Below, in pieces: positions 1 to 6,249 of a DNA stretch of 8,209 nucleotides (its first letter is position 1; each line of letters starts with the position of its first letter). This stretch comes from CAZRIE01 sp964600075 (GTDB taxonomy: Bacteria > Bacteroidota > Bacteroidia > Flavobacteriales > Flavobacteriaceae), in assembly GCA_964600075.1 (NCBI GenBank), contig CAZRIE010000152.1, positions 1-8,209 on the forward strand, given 5' to 3'. A program made the translations under genes and the position numbers. The notes below the pieces were generated by a model. That model had not been told where the DNA came from, made no database searches, and saw only the letters and a program-made list of their open reading frames with translations.

Positions 1-4
1 TCGT

Positions 5-1087
5 TTATTGATTTGAGATTTTTGCTCCATTGAATAATTTTCCTTCTGATGAAATAATATAGTGTTCATCAGCAGAGAGTCCTGACAATACTTCTACCCT
101 ATCTCCAACTATTCTCCCCAATCGCAACCATCGTAACAATGCAGTATTGCTTTGACTCACGGTATAAATTCCTGATAATTGTCCGTTTTTCACAATGGCT
201 TCTATAGGGATCATTATAGCTGAACTAGTGTTATTTCGCTCTACCGGAAACTGCACCGTGGCATACATGCCCGACATTATGTTAACATCAGTCTTATCTA
301 AATTCGCTTTTACCAAATACTGTCCTCCCGTACTTTTAGACGAAGTACTTACTTCGACCACCTTGCCCTTTATGGTCTGGTTCAAAGCATTTAGTTGTAC
401 GGTAACTTCCGCATTGTTTTTAATTTGAAGAATTTCAGATTCGGGCACCATTGCCGATACCTGATAGGTGCTTGGCGATTCTACTTCCAATAAGGACATA
501 CCCGGATTTGCCATATCGCCCGCATTGATAAACTTGTTGGTTACCACCCCATTAAATGGAGCACGAATATTCGCATACCCCATTTGGGCATTTACACCAT
601 TCTTCATTTGATTGGCAGACTCCAACCGCGCTTTTGTCATTTTGTATTGTGCGGTGATATCGTCTAATTCTTTTTGTGAAGCACTGTTTTCTTGAAACAA
701 GGCCGTAAATCGGTTATAGTCTTTCTCGGCGTTTGTAAAGGCCGCAGTTGCTTCGGTAATACTAGCATTCACCTGAGCTAATTTTGCAGAAATGTCTGCA
801 TTGTTGACACTCAACAATAATTCTCCTTTACGCACTTTATCGCCTACCTGAACATAGACTTTGTCAACATAACCCATCGTTCGCGTACTGATGTTGGCAC
901 TTTTGGCCGCTTCTACCTTGCCGCTTACCGTCAAATAGGGGCTGCTTCCGTCGTCAGAAGCGGTCTTTATTTGAACGGCTACCGCAGGGTAATTATCGGT
1001 CACCGCCTTTTTGTCTTCGCCACCACAGCTTGAAATTAGTAGTGTAGCCCCTAAGGTTGCTACTAGTATGTATTTTTTGTTTTTCAT
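5..1087 (-). CDS. RND efflux periplasmic adaptor subunit (MFP/HlyD family lipoprotein)
   Basis: This is the adaptor that would bridge an inner-membrane RND pump and an outer-membrane TolC channel. The 360-residue protein starts with a lipoprotein signal: a basic N-terminus, a hydrophobic stretch, and the lipobox ISSC with the lipidated Cys at residue 21, so it should be anchored in a membrane facing the periplasm. The first half of the lipoyl/barrel-sandwich domain is near residues 66-93 (GYVDKVYVQVGDKVRKGELL). An alpha-helical hairpin follows at about 97-165, and the second lipoyl half is near 168-202 (ANIRAPFNGVV). Beta-barrel and membrane-proximal domains fill about 205-355. Length and domain order are normal for the family. 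It lies 104 bases downstream of the TolC-like gene on the same strand, and I see no promoter in that gap, so the two probably form one transcript. The pump gene is expected beyond base 1. Substrate (drug, metal or metabolite) cannot be told from this sequence. Confidence 0.93.
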   Translation of the reverse strand: MKNKKYILVATLGATLLISSCGGEDKKAVTDNYPAVAVQIKTASDDGSSPYLTVSGKVEAAKSANISTRTMGYVDKVYVQVGDKVRKGELLLSVNNADISAKLAQVNASITEATAAFTNAEKDYNRFTALFQENSASQKELDDITAQYKMTKARLESANQMKNGVNAQMGYANIRAPFNGVVTNKFINAGDMANPGMSLLEVESPSTYQVSAMVPESEILQIKNNAEVTVQLNALNQTIKGKVVEVSTSSKSTGGQYLVKANLDKTDVNIMSGMYATVQFPVERNNTSSAIMIPIEAIVKNGQLSGIYTVSQSNTALLRWLRLGRIVGDRVEVLSGLSADEHYIISSEGKLFNGAKISNQ

Positions 1088-1154
1088 TGTTTTAGTTTAT
1101 GGTACCTAGTACAAAGTGTTCTGTAATTATGTTTTATTTTTTCTGCTAATCTCC

Positions 1155-1182
1155 TTAACCGCTGACCGCAACTGCAAACTGC
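1155..1182. repeat. degenerate 7-bp tandem repeat between the efflux genes
   Basis: Read on the minus strand, four consecutive heptamers are GCAGTTT, GCAGTTG, CGGTCAG and CGGTTAA. They share a GCAGTTn-like pattern with drift. They sit in the 104-base spacer between the TolC-like gene and the adaptor gene. GCAGTTG/GCAGTCG-type heptad arrays are, from memory, common in flavobacterial spacers; this one is short and eroded. No function is apparent. Confidence 0.45.
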
Positions 1183-1191
1183 TTACTTTTT

Positions 1192-2493
1192 TCATTCTTT
1201 TGCTAAAAACTGTACATACGCCAAGGCGTAATTGTGCTGAAAAATGGTCGCGTAATACTCCAGTTGCTTTTTAGAAAATTGTGTTTCAGCTATCAATAAA
1301 TCGGTAGTTTTTTCCAATCCCTGCTCAAACCTATTGGTACGTATTCGTAATGATTCTTCCGAATGTTGCAAGGCCAGCTTTGTGAGTTTTAGTTTGTTCT
1401 GTGCATCTTCCAAACCTCTCTTGGCCCTGTTCAATTCTAAATGACTTTCAGATTTATACTGTTCTAACTCTAATTTTGACTTGTCGTAATCTGCTTTGCT
1501 CTTTTGTGATTTTCCAAAACGTTTGCTGCCTTCGAAAAGATTCCACTTAAGTTCTGCTCCGAACAAATAACCGTTGGCGCTGCCCTGAAAAATTTCATCA
1601 TCATGCATCTCGTAGGTGCCGAAAGCATTCAATCTTGGCAGAAAGGCCATTCGGTCTGCCTTGTGTATTTGTCGATATGCTTCGGTAGCCAAATTCATCG
1701 CCAAAATATCCGTTCGGTTTTCGGACAAGTCAACGGTGGGAACGGTATGGTAAACTACCGACAATGTATCGGACGGCTTTAAAATTTGATTGTCGTCAGC
1801 ATTCATTAAAACGGATAAATAATTACTTGCATTAAGAATATTGCTCTTGGCGTATTGCAATTGATTATCGATTTCAGTTACCCGTACTTCTACCGCCAAC
1901 ACATCCGATTTTTGTAGGTAGCCCTGTTTGAAACTATTGTCCGCTATCCGTTTGTTTTCCAAAGCGGTCTCATGGGCTTTCTGCAGAACTTCTACCGTTT
2001 TATAAGCGAGTTGCAATTGCATATAGGCTTTTTCAACCTCCAATGTCAGATAATCTTGTGTACGTTCAGATTGTAGTTCAGTAGCATTCCATTTGGCCTT
2101 AGCCGCCTTGCGCTGAAAAATTCCATCGAAATTCAAAAGCGGCTGTTGTATCTCTACACGTGTGGCATAATCTTCAATTTGACTGGGGTCGTTCAATAAA
2201 TCGGGATTAAAATCAGCCACTGTCAGTATTTTCTGATTGAGTTTTGAACCAAAAGCCATTAACGGGTTCGTAGTGGCAATACCGGTATGCGAGACGCTGA
2301 TATTGGGCAATATAATAGCATTCGTTTGATTGAAATCGCCTTTGGCAGCCAGCACATCTTGCTGGGCCATTTTAAGTGTATTGTTACTCTCCTTTACTTT
2401 GACTAACACTTCTTCCTTAGTAATCGGTTTGACCTCTTGGGCCAGTCCTGAATAAAAAGCGAATAACAATAGCCATCCTAATCTGTACTTCAT
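1192..2493 (-). CDS. TolC family outer-membrane efflux protein
   Basis: This is the outer-membrane exit duct of a tripartite efflux system; it would trimerise into a barrel plus a periplasmic alpha-helical tunnel. The 433-residue product has a signal peptide (MKYRLGWLLLFAFYSGLA, likely cut before Gln19). Two related halves follow, each with long heptad-rich helices, seen for example at about 145-185 (EVEKAYMQLQLAYKTVEVL) and about 345-425 (LELNRAKRGLEDAQNKLKL and QFSKKQLEYYATIF). This is the usual duplicated outer-membrane efflux protein fold, and the length is normal. The ATG at 2491-2493 fits the signal peptide and lies about 20 bases downstream of a good -7 element at 2513-2520. It is the first gene of the minus-strand operon, with the adaptor gene next. 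A Crp/Fnr-like inverted repeat lies 22 bp upstream of the -7 element, so expression is probably activated by such a regulator. Confidence 0.93.
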   Translation of the reverse strand: MKYRLGWLLLFAFYSGLAQEVKPITKEEVLVKVKESNNTLKMAQQDVLAAKGDFNQTNAIILPNISVSHTGIATTNPLMAFGSKLNQKILTVADFNPDLLNDPSQIEDYATRVEIQQPLLNFDGIFQRKAAKAKWNATELQSERTQDYLTLEVEKAYMQLQLAYKTVEVLQKAHETALENKRIADNSFKQGYLQKSDVLAVEVRVTEIDNQLQYAKSNILNASNYLSVLMNADDNQILKPSDTLSVVYHTVPTVDLSENRTDILAMNLATEAYRQIHKADRMAFLPRLNAFGTYEMHDDEIFQGSANGYLFGAELKWNLFEGSKRFGKSQKSKADYDKSKLELEQYKSESHLELNRAKRGLEDAQNKLKLTKLALQHSEESLRIRTNRFEQGLEKTTDLLIAETQFSKKQLEYYATIFQHNYALAYVQFLAKE

Positions 2494-2512
2494 CGTATCA
2501 ATTTATTTATTA

Positions 2513-2520
2513 CAAAATTA
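2513..2520 (-). promoter_or_regulatory. -7 promoter element (TAATTTTG) of the efflux operon
   Basis: On the minus strand this reads TAATTTTG, a perfect match to the Bacteroidota TAnnTTTG -7 consensus. It ends 20 bases before the ATG of the TolC-like gene, so transcription would start around 2507-2509 and give a short leader. The 22 bases between it and the inverted repeat at 2543-2556 match the spacing at the other two promoters here. Confidence 0.7.
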
Positions 2521-2542
2521 GAGTAGTATAATGGTCTGTACA

Positions 2543-2556
2543 GTAACCAATGTTAC
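2543..2556. promoter_or_regulatory. operator-like inverted repeat GTAAC-N4-GTTAC (efflux operon)
   Basis: The plus strand reads GTAACCAATGTTAC, two perfect 5-base arms separated by four bases. That is the half-site spacing of Crp/Fnr-family operators. Its centre is 36.5 bp upstream of the end of the TAATTTTG element, so it would sit near -41.5, the class II activation position. The same arms occur upstream of ppdK (3119-3132) and, with one change, upstream of the flavoprotein gene (6142-6155). Confidence 0.6.
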
Positions 2557-2598
2557 CGAAGGGCATAATAGAGAAAATGGCCTATGCTGAGGGTAGTG

Positions 2599-2998
2599 TT
2601 ATTTTTCCTTTTTAGTATTGAACCAATAGCTGACACTAGCTGAAAAATAGAATGAACTTTTTAAATCCTCGATAATTACATCATCTTCGGTCTTAATAGT
2701 TCCGTTGGTCTGGGGTATGGCCAAAACTGGGGAAAAGGAAAAAAATAAACTGTTTATAGTAATATTGAAGAGGTAAGCTGAGCTCAACGTTCAATATATT
2801 GAACTGAGAGACATCTTGAATTTCTATTGAAGTAGGTGTCGAGGGTTCCGAACTACCAGTATCTAACCCACTGCCTTGACCTTTTCGATTACCCATGCAA
2901 CTGGTATTGTAGTATTCCTGATAAAAATGTTGAGATCAAGCATAGATCGCTATTTTTGGGTTGATTAAAAACTGTTGGTCATTGCCATAAAAAGTACC
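2599..2998 (-). pseudogene. decayed outer-membrane beta-barrel protein (3' half, with stop and frameshift)
   Basis: Reading the minus strand downward from 2998, the frame gives GTFYGNDQQFLINPKIAIYA, then a TGA at 2936-2938. It continues in frame with SQHFYQEYYNTSCMGNRKG, a Ser/Thr/Gly-rich linker and FNILNVELSLPLQYYYKQF. Inside a run of seven A (plus strand, 2739-2745) the frame shifts; the other frame carries FSFSPVLAIPQTNG and the terminal strand SSFYFSASVSYWF, then NTKKEK and a stop. The alternating aromatic strands and the C-terminal YWF strand are typical of small Bacteroidota outer-membrane barrel proteins. A TAA at 2999-3001 precedes the recognisable part, and I see no convincing N-terminal half or signal peptide upstream. 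One internal stop, one frameshift and a missing 5' end argue for a true relic, although the homopolymer shift alone could be a sequencing error. The exact family is not certain. Confidence 0.72.
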
Positions 2999-3117
2999 TT
3001 AATACGAGATGTTAATATATTATAAAATGGCAACCTCGGTTCGTCCTTTAAGTTTTGTCAAGCTGCTCAATTTTTTGATTATAATAGTTCAAAATTGATT
3101 GCATAGTGTTATTCTTA

Positions 3118-3133
3118 GGTAACCCTTGTTACC
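3118..3133. promoter_or_regulatory. upstream operator-like palindrome of ppdK (GGTAAC-N4-GTTACC)
   Basis: The sequence GGTAACCCTTGTTACC is a perfect 6-N4-6 inverted repeat. Its core, 3119-3132, has the same arms as the site at 2543-2556. Its centre is 31 bp (about three helical turns) upstream of the centre of the second ppdK site at 3150-3163, which places it near -72 relative to the predicted start. This tandem arrangement recurs upstream of the flavoprotein gene. Confidence 0.6.
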
Positions 3134-3149
3134 AAATTTCCCATCGAAT

Positions 3150-3163
3150 GTGACAAATATCAT
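3150..3163. promoter_or_regulatory. promoter-proximal Fnr/Crp-like site of ppdK
   Basis: The sequence GTGACAAATATCAT contains the core TGAC-N4-ATCA, which fits the general Fnr pattern TGAY-N4-RTCA. It is a weaker palindrome than the neighbouring site. It ends exactly 22 bp before the TAATTTTG element at 3186-3193, the same spacing as at the other two promoters, so a bound dimer would be centred near -41.5. Confidence 0.55.
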
Positions 3164-3185
3164 GAAAACAAAAGTACTTAAGTAA

Positions 3186-3193
3186 TAATTTTG
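3186..3193 (+). promoter_or_regulatory. -7 promoter element (TAATTTTG) of ppdK
   Basis: This is a perfect TAnnTTTG match and is identical to the element of the efflux operon. Transcription would start near 3198-3200, leaving a leader of about 35 bases before the ATG at 3234. The region where a -33 TTG would lie overlaps or abuts the 3150-3163 site, as expected for an activator-dependent promoter. Confidence 0.68.
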
Positions 3194-3233
3194 AGGTCAT
3201 TATAACTTTAAGAAGACATCTAAATTATAGGTT

Positions 3234-5966
3234 ATGGAAGTACTGGAAGACGTTCAAACAAGAGTCTATCGATTTGGCAACAAAACTGCCGATGGAAATA
3301 GCAAAATGAAAAATCTCCTTGGAGGAAAAGGGGCTAATTTAGCGGAGATGAGCGCTATAGGTATTCCGGTACCTCCCGGTTTTACTATTACTACAGAGGT
3401 ATGCACTGAATACAACGAATCCGGTAAGGAAACCGTTGTTGAGATGATTAAAACTGAAGTTGAAGAAGCCATAGCGAACATAGAAAGTATAATGGGTACT
3501 TCTTACGGAGATACGGAAAATCCGCTATTGATTTCTGTTCGTTCGGGTGCAAGGGTCTCCATGCCCGGTATGATGGATACCGTTTTGAACTTAGGTCTGA
3601 ATGATGAGGTAGTCAAAGGTTTGGTGGCCAAGACAGGTAACGAACGTTTTGCTTGGGATTCGTACCGAAGATTCGTTCAAATGTATGGAGGTGTTGTCTT
3701 GGGGATGAAACCGGAATCAAAAGACGATATCGATCCCTTTGAGGAAATCATGGAACACCTTAAGGAAAAAAGAGAGATTAAACTGGATACGCAATTTACC
3801 ATACAAGATTTAAAAGACTTGGTCTATGATTTCAAGGATGCGGTCAAAAAACGTACTGGACATGATTTTCCTTCAGACCCTTGGCAACAGCTTTGGGGAG
3901 CGGTAATAGCCGTATTCAATAGTTGGAACGGAAATCGAGCCATTTATTACCGGAAAATGCACAGCTATCCTGCGAATTGGGGTACTGCAGTCAATGTACA
4001 GGCCATGGTGTATGGCAATATGGGAGAAGGTTCTGGTACAGGCGTCTGTTTTACTAGAGATGCCGGAACCGGTGAGAACGTCTTTAACGGAGAATATTTG
4101 ATCAACGCCCAAGGCGAAGATGTGGTCGCCGGGGTCAGAACGCCGCAACAGATTACCGAATTGGGCTCAAAGCGATGGGCAATATTGGCAAAGATCGAAG
4201 AACCAGATCGGGCGGAAAATTACCCTTCCCTGGAAGAATTGATGCCGTCAATTTATAAAGAACTTTTTGAATACCAAAACATACTGGAGAACCATTACCT
4301 CGATATGCAGGATATGGAATTTACCATACAAGAAGGAAAGCTTTGGATACTACAGACCCGTAACGGTAAACGCACTGGGTCCGCGATGGTTAAAATTGCC
4401 ATGGATTTACTAGATAAGGGATTAATCAATGAAAAAGAAGCCATTCTCCGAATTGAACCCAATAAATTGGATGAGTTGTTGCATCCTGTTTTTGATCCCA
4501 AAGCAATAAAAAGGGCACATATTATAGCGCAGGGGCTTCCGGCTTCTCCTGGTGCGGCAACAGGGCAAATTGTTTTCTTTGCCGATGAGGCTAAAAAATT
4601 CCGAAATACAATTTTGACACGTATCGAAACTTCCCCTGAAGATTTGGAAGGTATGAACTTGGCCAAAGGAATATTGACCGCTCGAGGGGGTATGACCTCA
4701 CATGCGGCGGTAGTTGCAAGGGGAATGGGCAAATGTTGCATTTCAGGCGCGGGTGCATTAAAAATCGATTACAAAAACCGTACCCTGACGGTAGACAATA
4801 AAGAATACCATGAAGGGGACTGGATTTCATTGAATGGCTCCACCGGAAATATTATCGAAGGAAAAGTAGCTACTATCGAACCCACGTTAAGCGGCGAATT
4901 TGCTAGGCTGATGAAATTGGCAGACAAATATGCCACCATGGAGGTACGAACCAACGCAGATACTCCTAAAGATGCCAAGGTTGCCAGAAATTTTGGAGCT
5001 AAAGGCATCGGTTTGACCCGTACCGAACACATGTTCTTTGAAGTAGACCGTATCAGGGCCATGCGGGAAATGATTTTGGCCGATACCGTAAAAGGACGAA
5101 AACATGCGCTGGAAGACCTTTTGCCCATGCAAAGGGAAGATTTTGAGGGTATTTTTGAGGCCATGAACGGACTACCTGTAACGATTCGCTTGCTAGATCC
5201 TCCTTTGCATGAATTCGTTCCCCACCAATTGGCCACACAAAAAGAACTGGCCGACGATATGCACATCTCGCTATCAGCGGTAAAAAATAAAGTGGCGGAA
5301 CTTCAAGAGTTCAACCCTATGTTGGGGCATCGGGGTTGTCGATTAGGGAATACCTATCCAGAAATTACCGAGATGCAAACGAGAGCCATTATAGAAGCAG
5401 CCTTGAACTTGAAAGAGAAAGGCATTGTTTCTAAACCAGAAATCATGGTACCCCTGGTGGGAACGATGAACGAATTTATCCAACAGGAAATCATCATAAG
5501 GGCAACCGCCAATAAAGTATTCGAAGAATACAATGATACTATAGATTATTTGGTAGGCACCATGATCGAGATTCCCCGTGCAGCTTTAATGGCTGATAAA
5601 ATTGCAGAATACGCTGACTTCTTTTCCTTTGGAACAAATGACCTTACACAGTTAGCTTTCGGATATTCCCGTGATGACGCTGGTAAGTTTCTACCCATTT
5701 ATTTGGAAAAAGGAATCCTTACCGTAGATCCCTTTGAAGTATTGGACCAAGAAGGTGTCGGGCAATTGGTCAAAATGGGAACGGAACGAGGCAGAAGTAC
5801 CAAACCGAATTTGAAAGTCGGTATTTGTGGGGAGCATGGCGGCGAACCTAGCTCTGTGGAGTTCTGCTACAATACGGGAATGAACTATGTAAGCTGTTCT
5901 CCTTTCAGGGTTCCTATTGCTAAGGTTGCTTCTGCCCAGGCAGTGCTAAAAGCTGAAAAGGACTAA
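3234..5966 (+). CDS. ppdK: pyruvate, phosphate dikinase
   Basis: This cytoplasmic enzyme interconverts pyruvate + ATP + phosphate and PEP + AMP + pyrophosphate, so it links glycolysis and gluconeogenesis and recycles pyrophosphate. The N-terminal ATP-grasp domain (about residues 12-380) opens with LLGGKGANLAEM and carries SVRSGARVSMPGMMDT. The swivelling phosphohistidine domain has GGMTSHAAVVARGMGKCC, with the catalytic His at residue 490; the Thr two residues earlier is the site modified by regulatory kinases in some relatives. The C-terminal PEP/pyruvate TIM barrel (about 540-905) includes GHRGCRLG, FSFGTNDLTQ (from residue 800) and GICGEHGGEPSSVEFC, with the catalytic Cys at 865. At 910 residues it is complete and slightly longer than the roughly 875-residue bacterial norm. 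The ATG at 3234 has no Shine-Dalgarno, as is usual in this phylum. It has its own promoter with two operator-like sites and ends at a strong hairpin, so it is probably monocistronic. Confidence 0.98.
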   Translation: MEVLEDVQTRVYRFGNKTADGNSKMKNLLGGKGANLAEMSAIGIPVPPGFTITTEVCTEYNESGKETVVEMIKTEVEEAIANIESIMGTSYGDTENPLLISVRSGARVSMPGMMDTVLNLGLNDEVVKGLVAKTGNERFAWDSYRRFVQMYGGVVLGMKPESKDDIDPFEEIMEHLKEKREIKLDTQFTIQDLKDLVYDFKDAVKKRTGHDFPSDPWQQLWGAVIAVFNSWNGNRAIYYRKMHSYPANWGTAVNVQAMVYGNMGEGSGTGVCFTRDAGTGENVFNGEYLINAQGEDVVAGVRTPQQITELGSKRWAILAKIEEPDRAENYPSLEELMPSIYKELFEYQNILENHYLDMQDMEFTIQEGKLWILQTRNGKRTGSAMVKIAMDLLDKGLINEKEAILRIEPNKLDELLHPVFDPKAIKRAHIIAQGLPASPGAATGQIVFFADEAKKFRNTILTRIETSPEDLEGMNLAKGILTARGGMTSHAAVVARGMGKCCISGAGALKIDYKNRTLTVDNKEYHEGDWISLNGSTGNIIEGKVATIEPTLSGEFARLMKLADKYATMEVRTNADTPKDAKVARNFGAKGIGLTRTEHMFFEVDRIRAMREMILADTVKGRKHALEDLLPMQREDFEGIFEAMNGLPVTIRLLDPPLHEFVPHQLATQKELADDMHISLSAVKNKVAELQEFNPMLGHRGCRLGNTYPEITEMQTRAIIEAALNLKEKGIVSKPEIMVPLVGTMNEFIQQEIIIRATANKVFEEYNDTIDYLVGTMIEIPRAALMADKIAEYADFFSFGTNDLTQLAFGYSRDDAGKFLPIYLEKGILTVDPFEVLDQEGVGQLVKMGTERGRSTKPNLKVGICGEHGGEPSSVEFCYNTGMNYVSCSPFRVPIAKVASAQAVLKAEKD

Positions 5967-5989
5967 TTCGGAATTGTTAGTACAAGCCC

Positions 5990-6040
5990 AACAAAGCGAA
6001 CTGTTCAACATGAGATTATAGTTGAACAGTTCGCTTTGTT
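5990..6040 (+). terminator. hairpin terminator downstream of ppdK
   Basis: A perfect 20-bp inverted repeat (left arm 5990-6009, beginning AACAAAGCG; right arm 6021-6040, ending CGCTTTGTT) encloses an 11-base loop, 23 bases after the ppdK stop codon. The right arm ends in a weakly T-rich TTTGTT rather than a clean T tract. It should end ppdK transcription and insulate the sulfur operon promoter downstream. Confidence 0.82.
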
Positions 6041-6141
6041 CTGTAATAAATACCCTCGTAAAACCAAACCATGCCATCTCTCAGAAACCCTATTTTAAAG
6101 CTGTTAAATATTGAAAAACAGGAAATTAGACATTTCCTTAT

Positions 6142-6155
6142 GTGACAATTGTTAC
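6142..6155. promoter_or_regulatory. upstream operator-like inverted repeat of the sulfur operon
   Basis: The sequence GTGACAATTGTTAC is a 5-N4-5 inverted repeat with one mismatched arm position. It is closest to the GTAAC-N4-GTTAC sites at 2543 and 3119. It lies 32 bp (centre to centre) upstream of the second site at 6174-6187, reproducing the two-site layout of the ppdK promoter. Confidence 0.55.
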
Positions 6156-6173
6156 CAAGTTTAGGGTATGTAC

Positions 6174-6187
6174 ATGACTTTCGTCAT
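6174..6187. promoter_or_regulatory. promoter-proximal Fnr-like palindrome of the sulfur operon
   Basis: The sequence ATGACTTTCGTCAT is a perfect ATGAC-N4-GTCAT inverted repeat and fits the Fnr-type core TGAY-N4-RTCA. It ends exactly 22 bp before the TAACTTTA -7 element at 6210-6217, which places it near -41.5. It is the strongest example of this site type in the window. Confidence 0.62.
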
Positions 6188-6209
6188 CTTTTTTAGGGTG
6201 GTGTAAGGG

Positions 6210-6217
6210 TAACTTTA
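6210..6217 (+). promoter_or_regulatory. -7 promoter element (TAACTTTA) of the sulfur operon
   Basis: TAACTTTA differs from the TAnnTTTG consensus only at the last base. The weaker match fits a promoter that depends on an activator at 6174-6187. Transcription would begin near 6222-6224, which decides the start codon of the next gene: an in-frame TTG at 6223 would be at or before the transcript start, so the ATG at 6250 is preferred. Confidence 0.58.
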
Positions 6218-6249
6218 CGCTATTGAAGAATAATCATAAAAACTTAAGA

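Noticed and set aside
195..428. Plus-strand open frame of 77 residues
   Set aside because: It lies wholly inside the adaptor gene on the opposite strand and has no family features; it is a shadow frame.
1088..1191. Possible separate promoter for the adaptor gene
   Set aside because: No TAnnTTTG element or 5-N4-5 inverted repeat is visible in this spacer on the minus strand; co-transcription with the TolC-like gene is simpler.
3048..3104. Short minus-strand frame MQSILNYYNQKIEQLDKT ending in TAA
   Set aside because: It reads like the end of a helical protein and lies just upstream of the barrel relic, but 18 residues with no recognised family, start signal or longer in-frame extension is not enough to call a gene.
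4295..5266. Several minus-strand open frames of 79-165 residues
   Set aside because: All lie antisense inside ppdK, overlap one another, and give cysteine/serine-rich translations without domain features.
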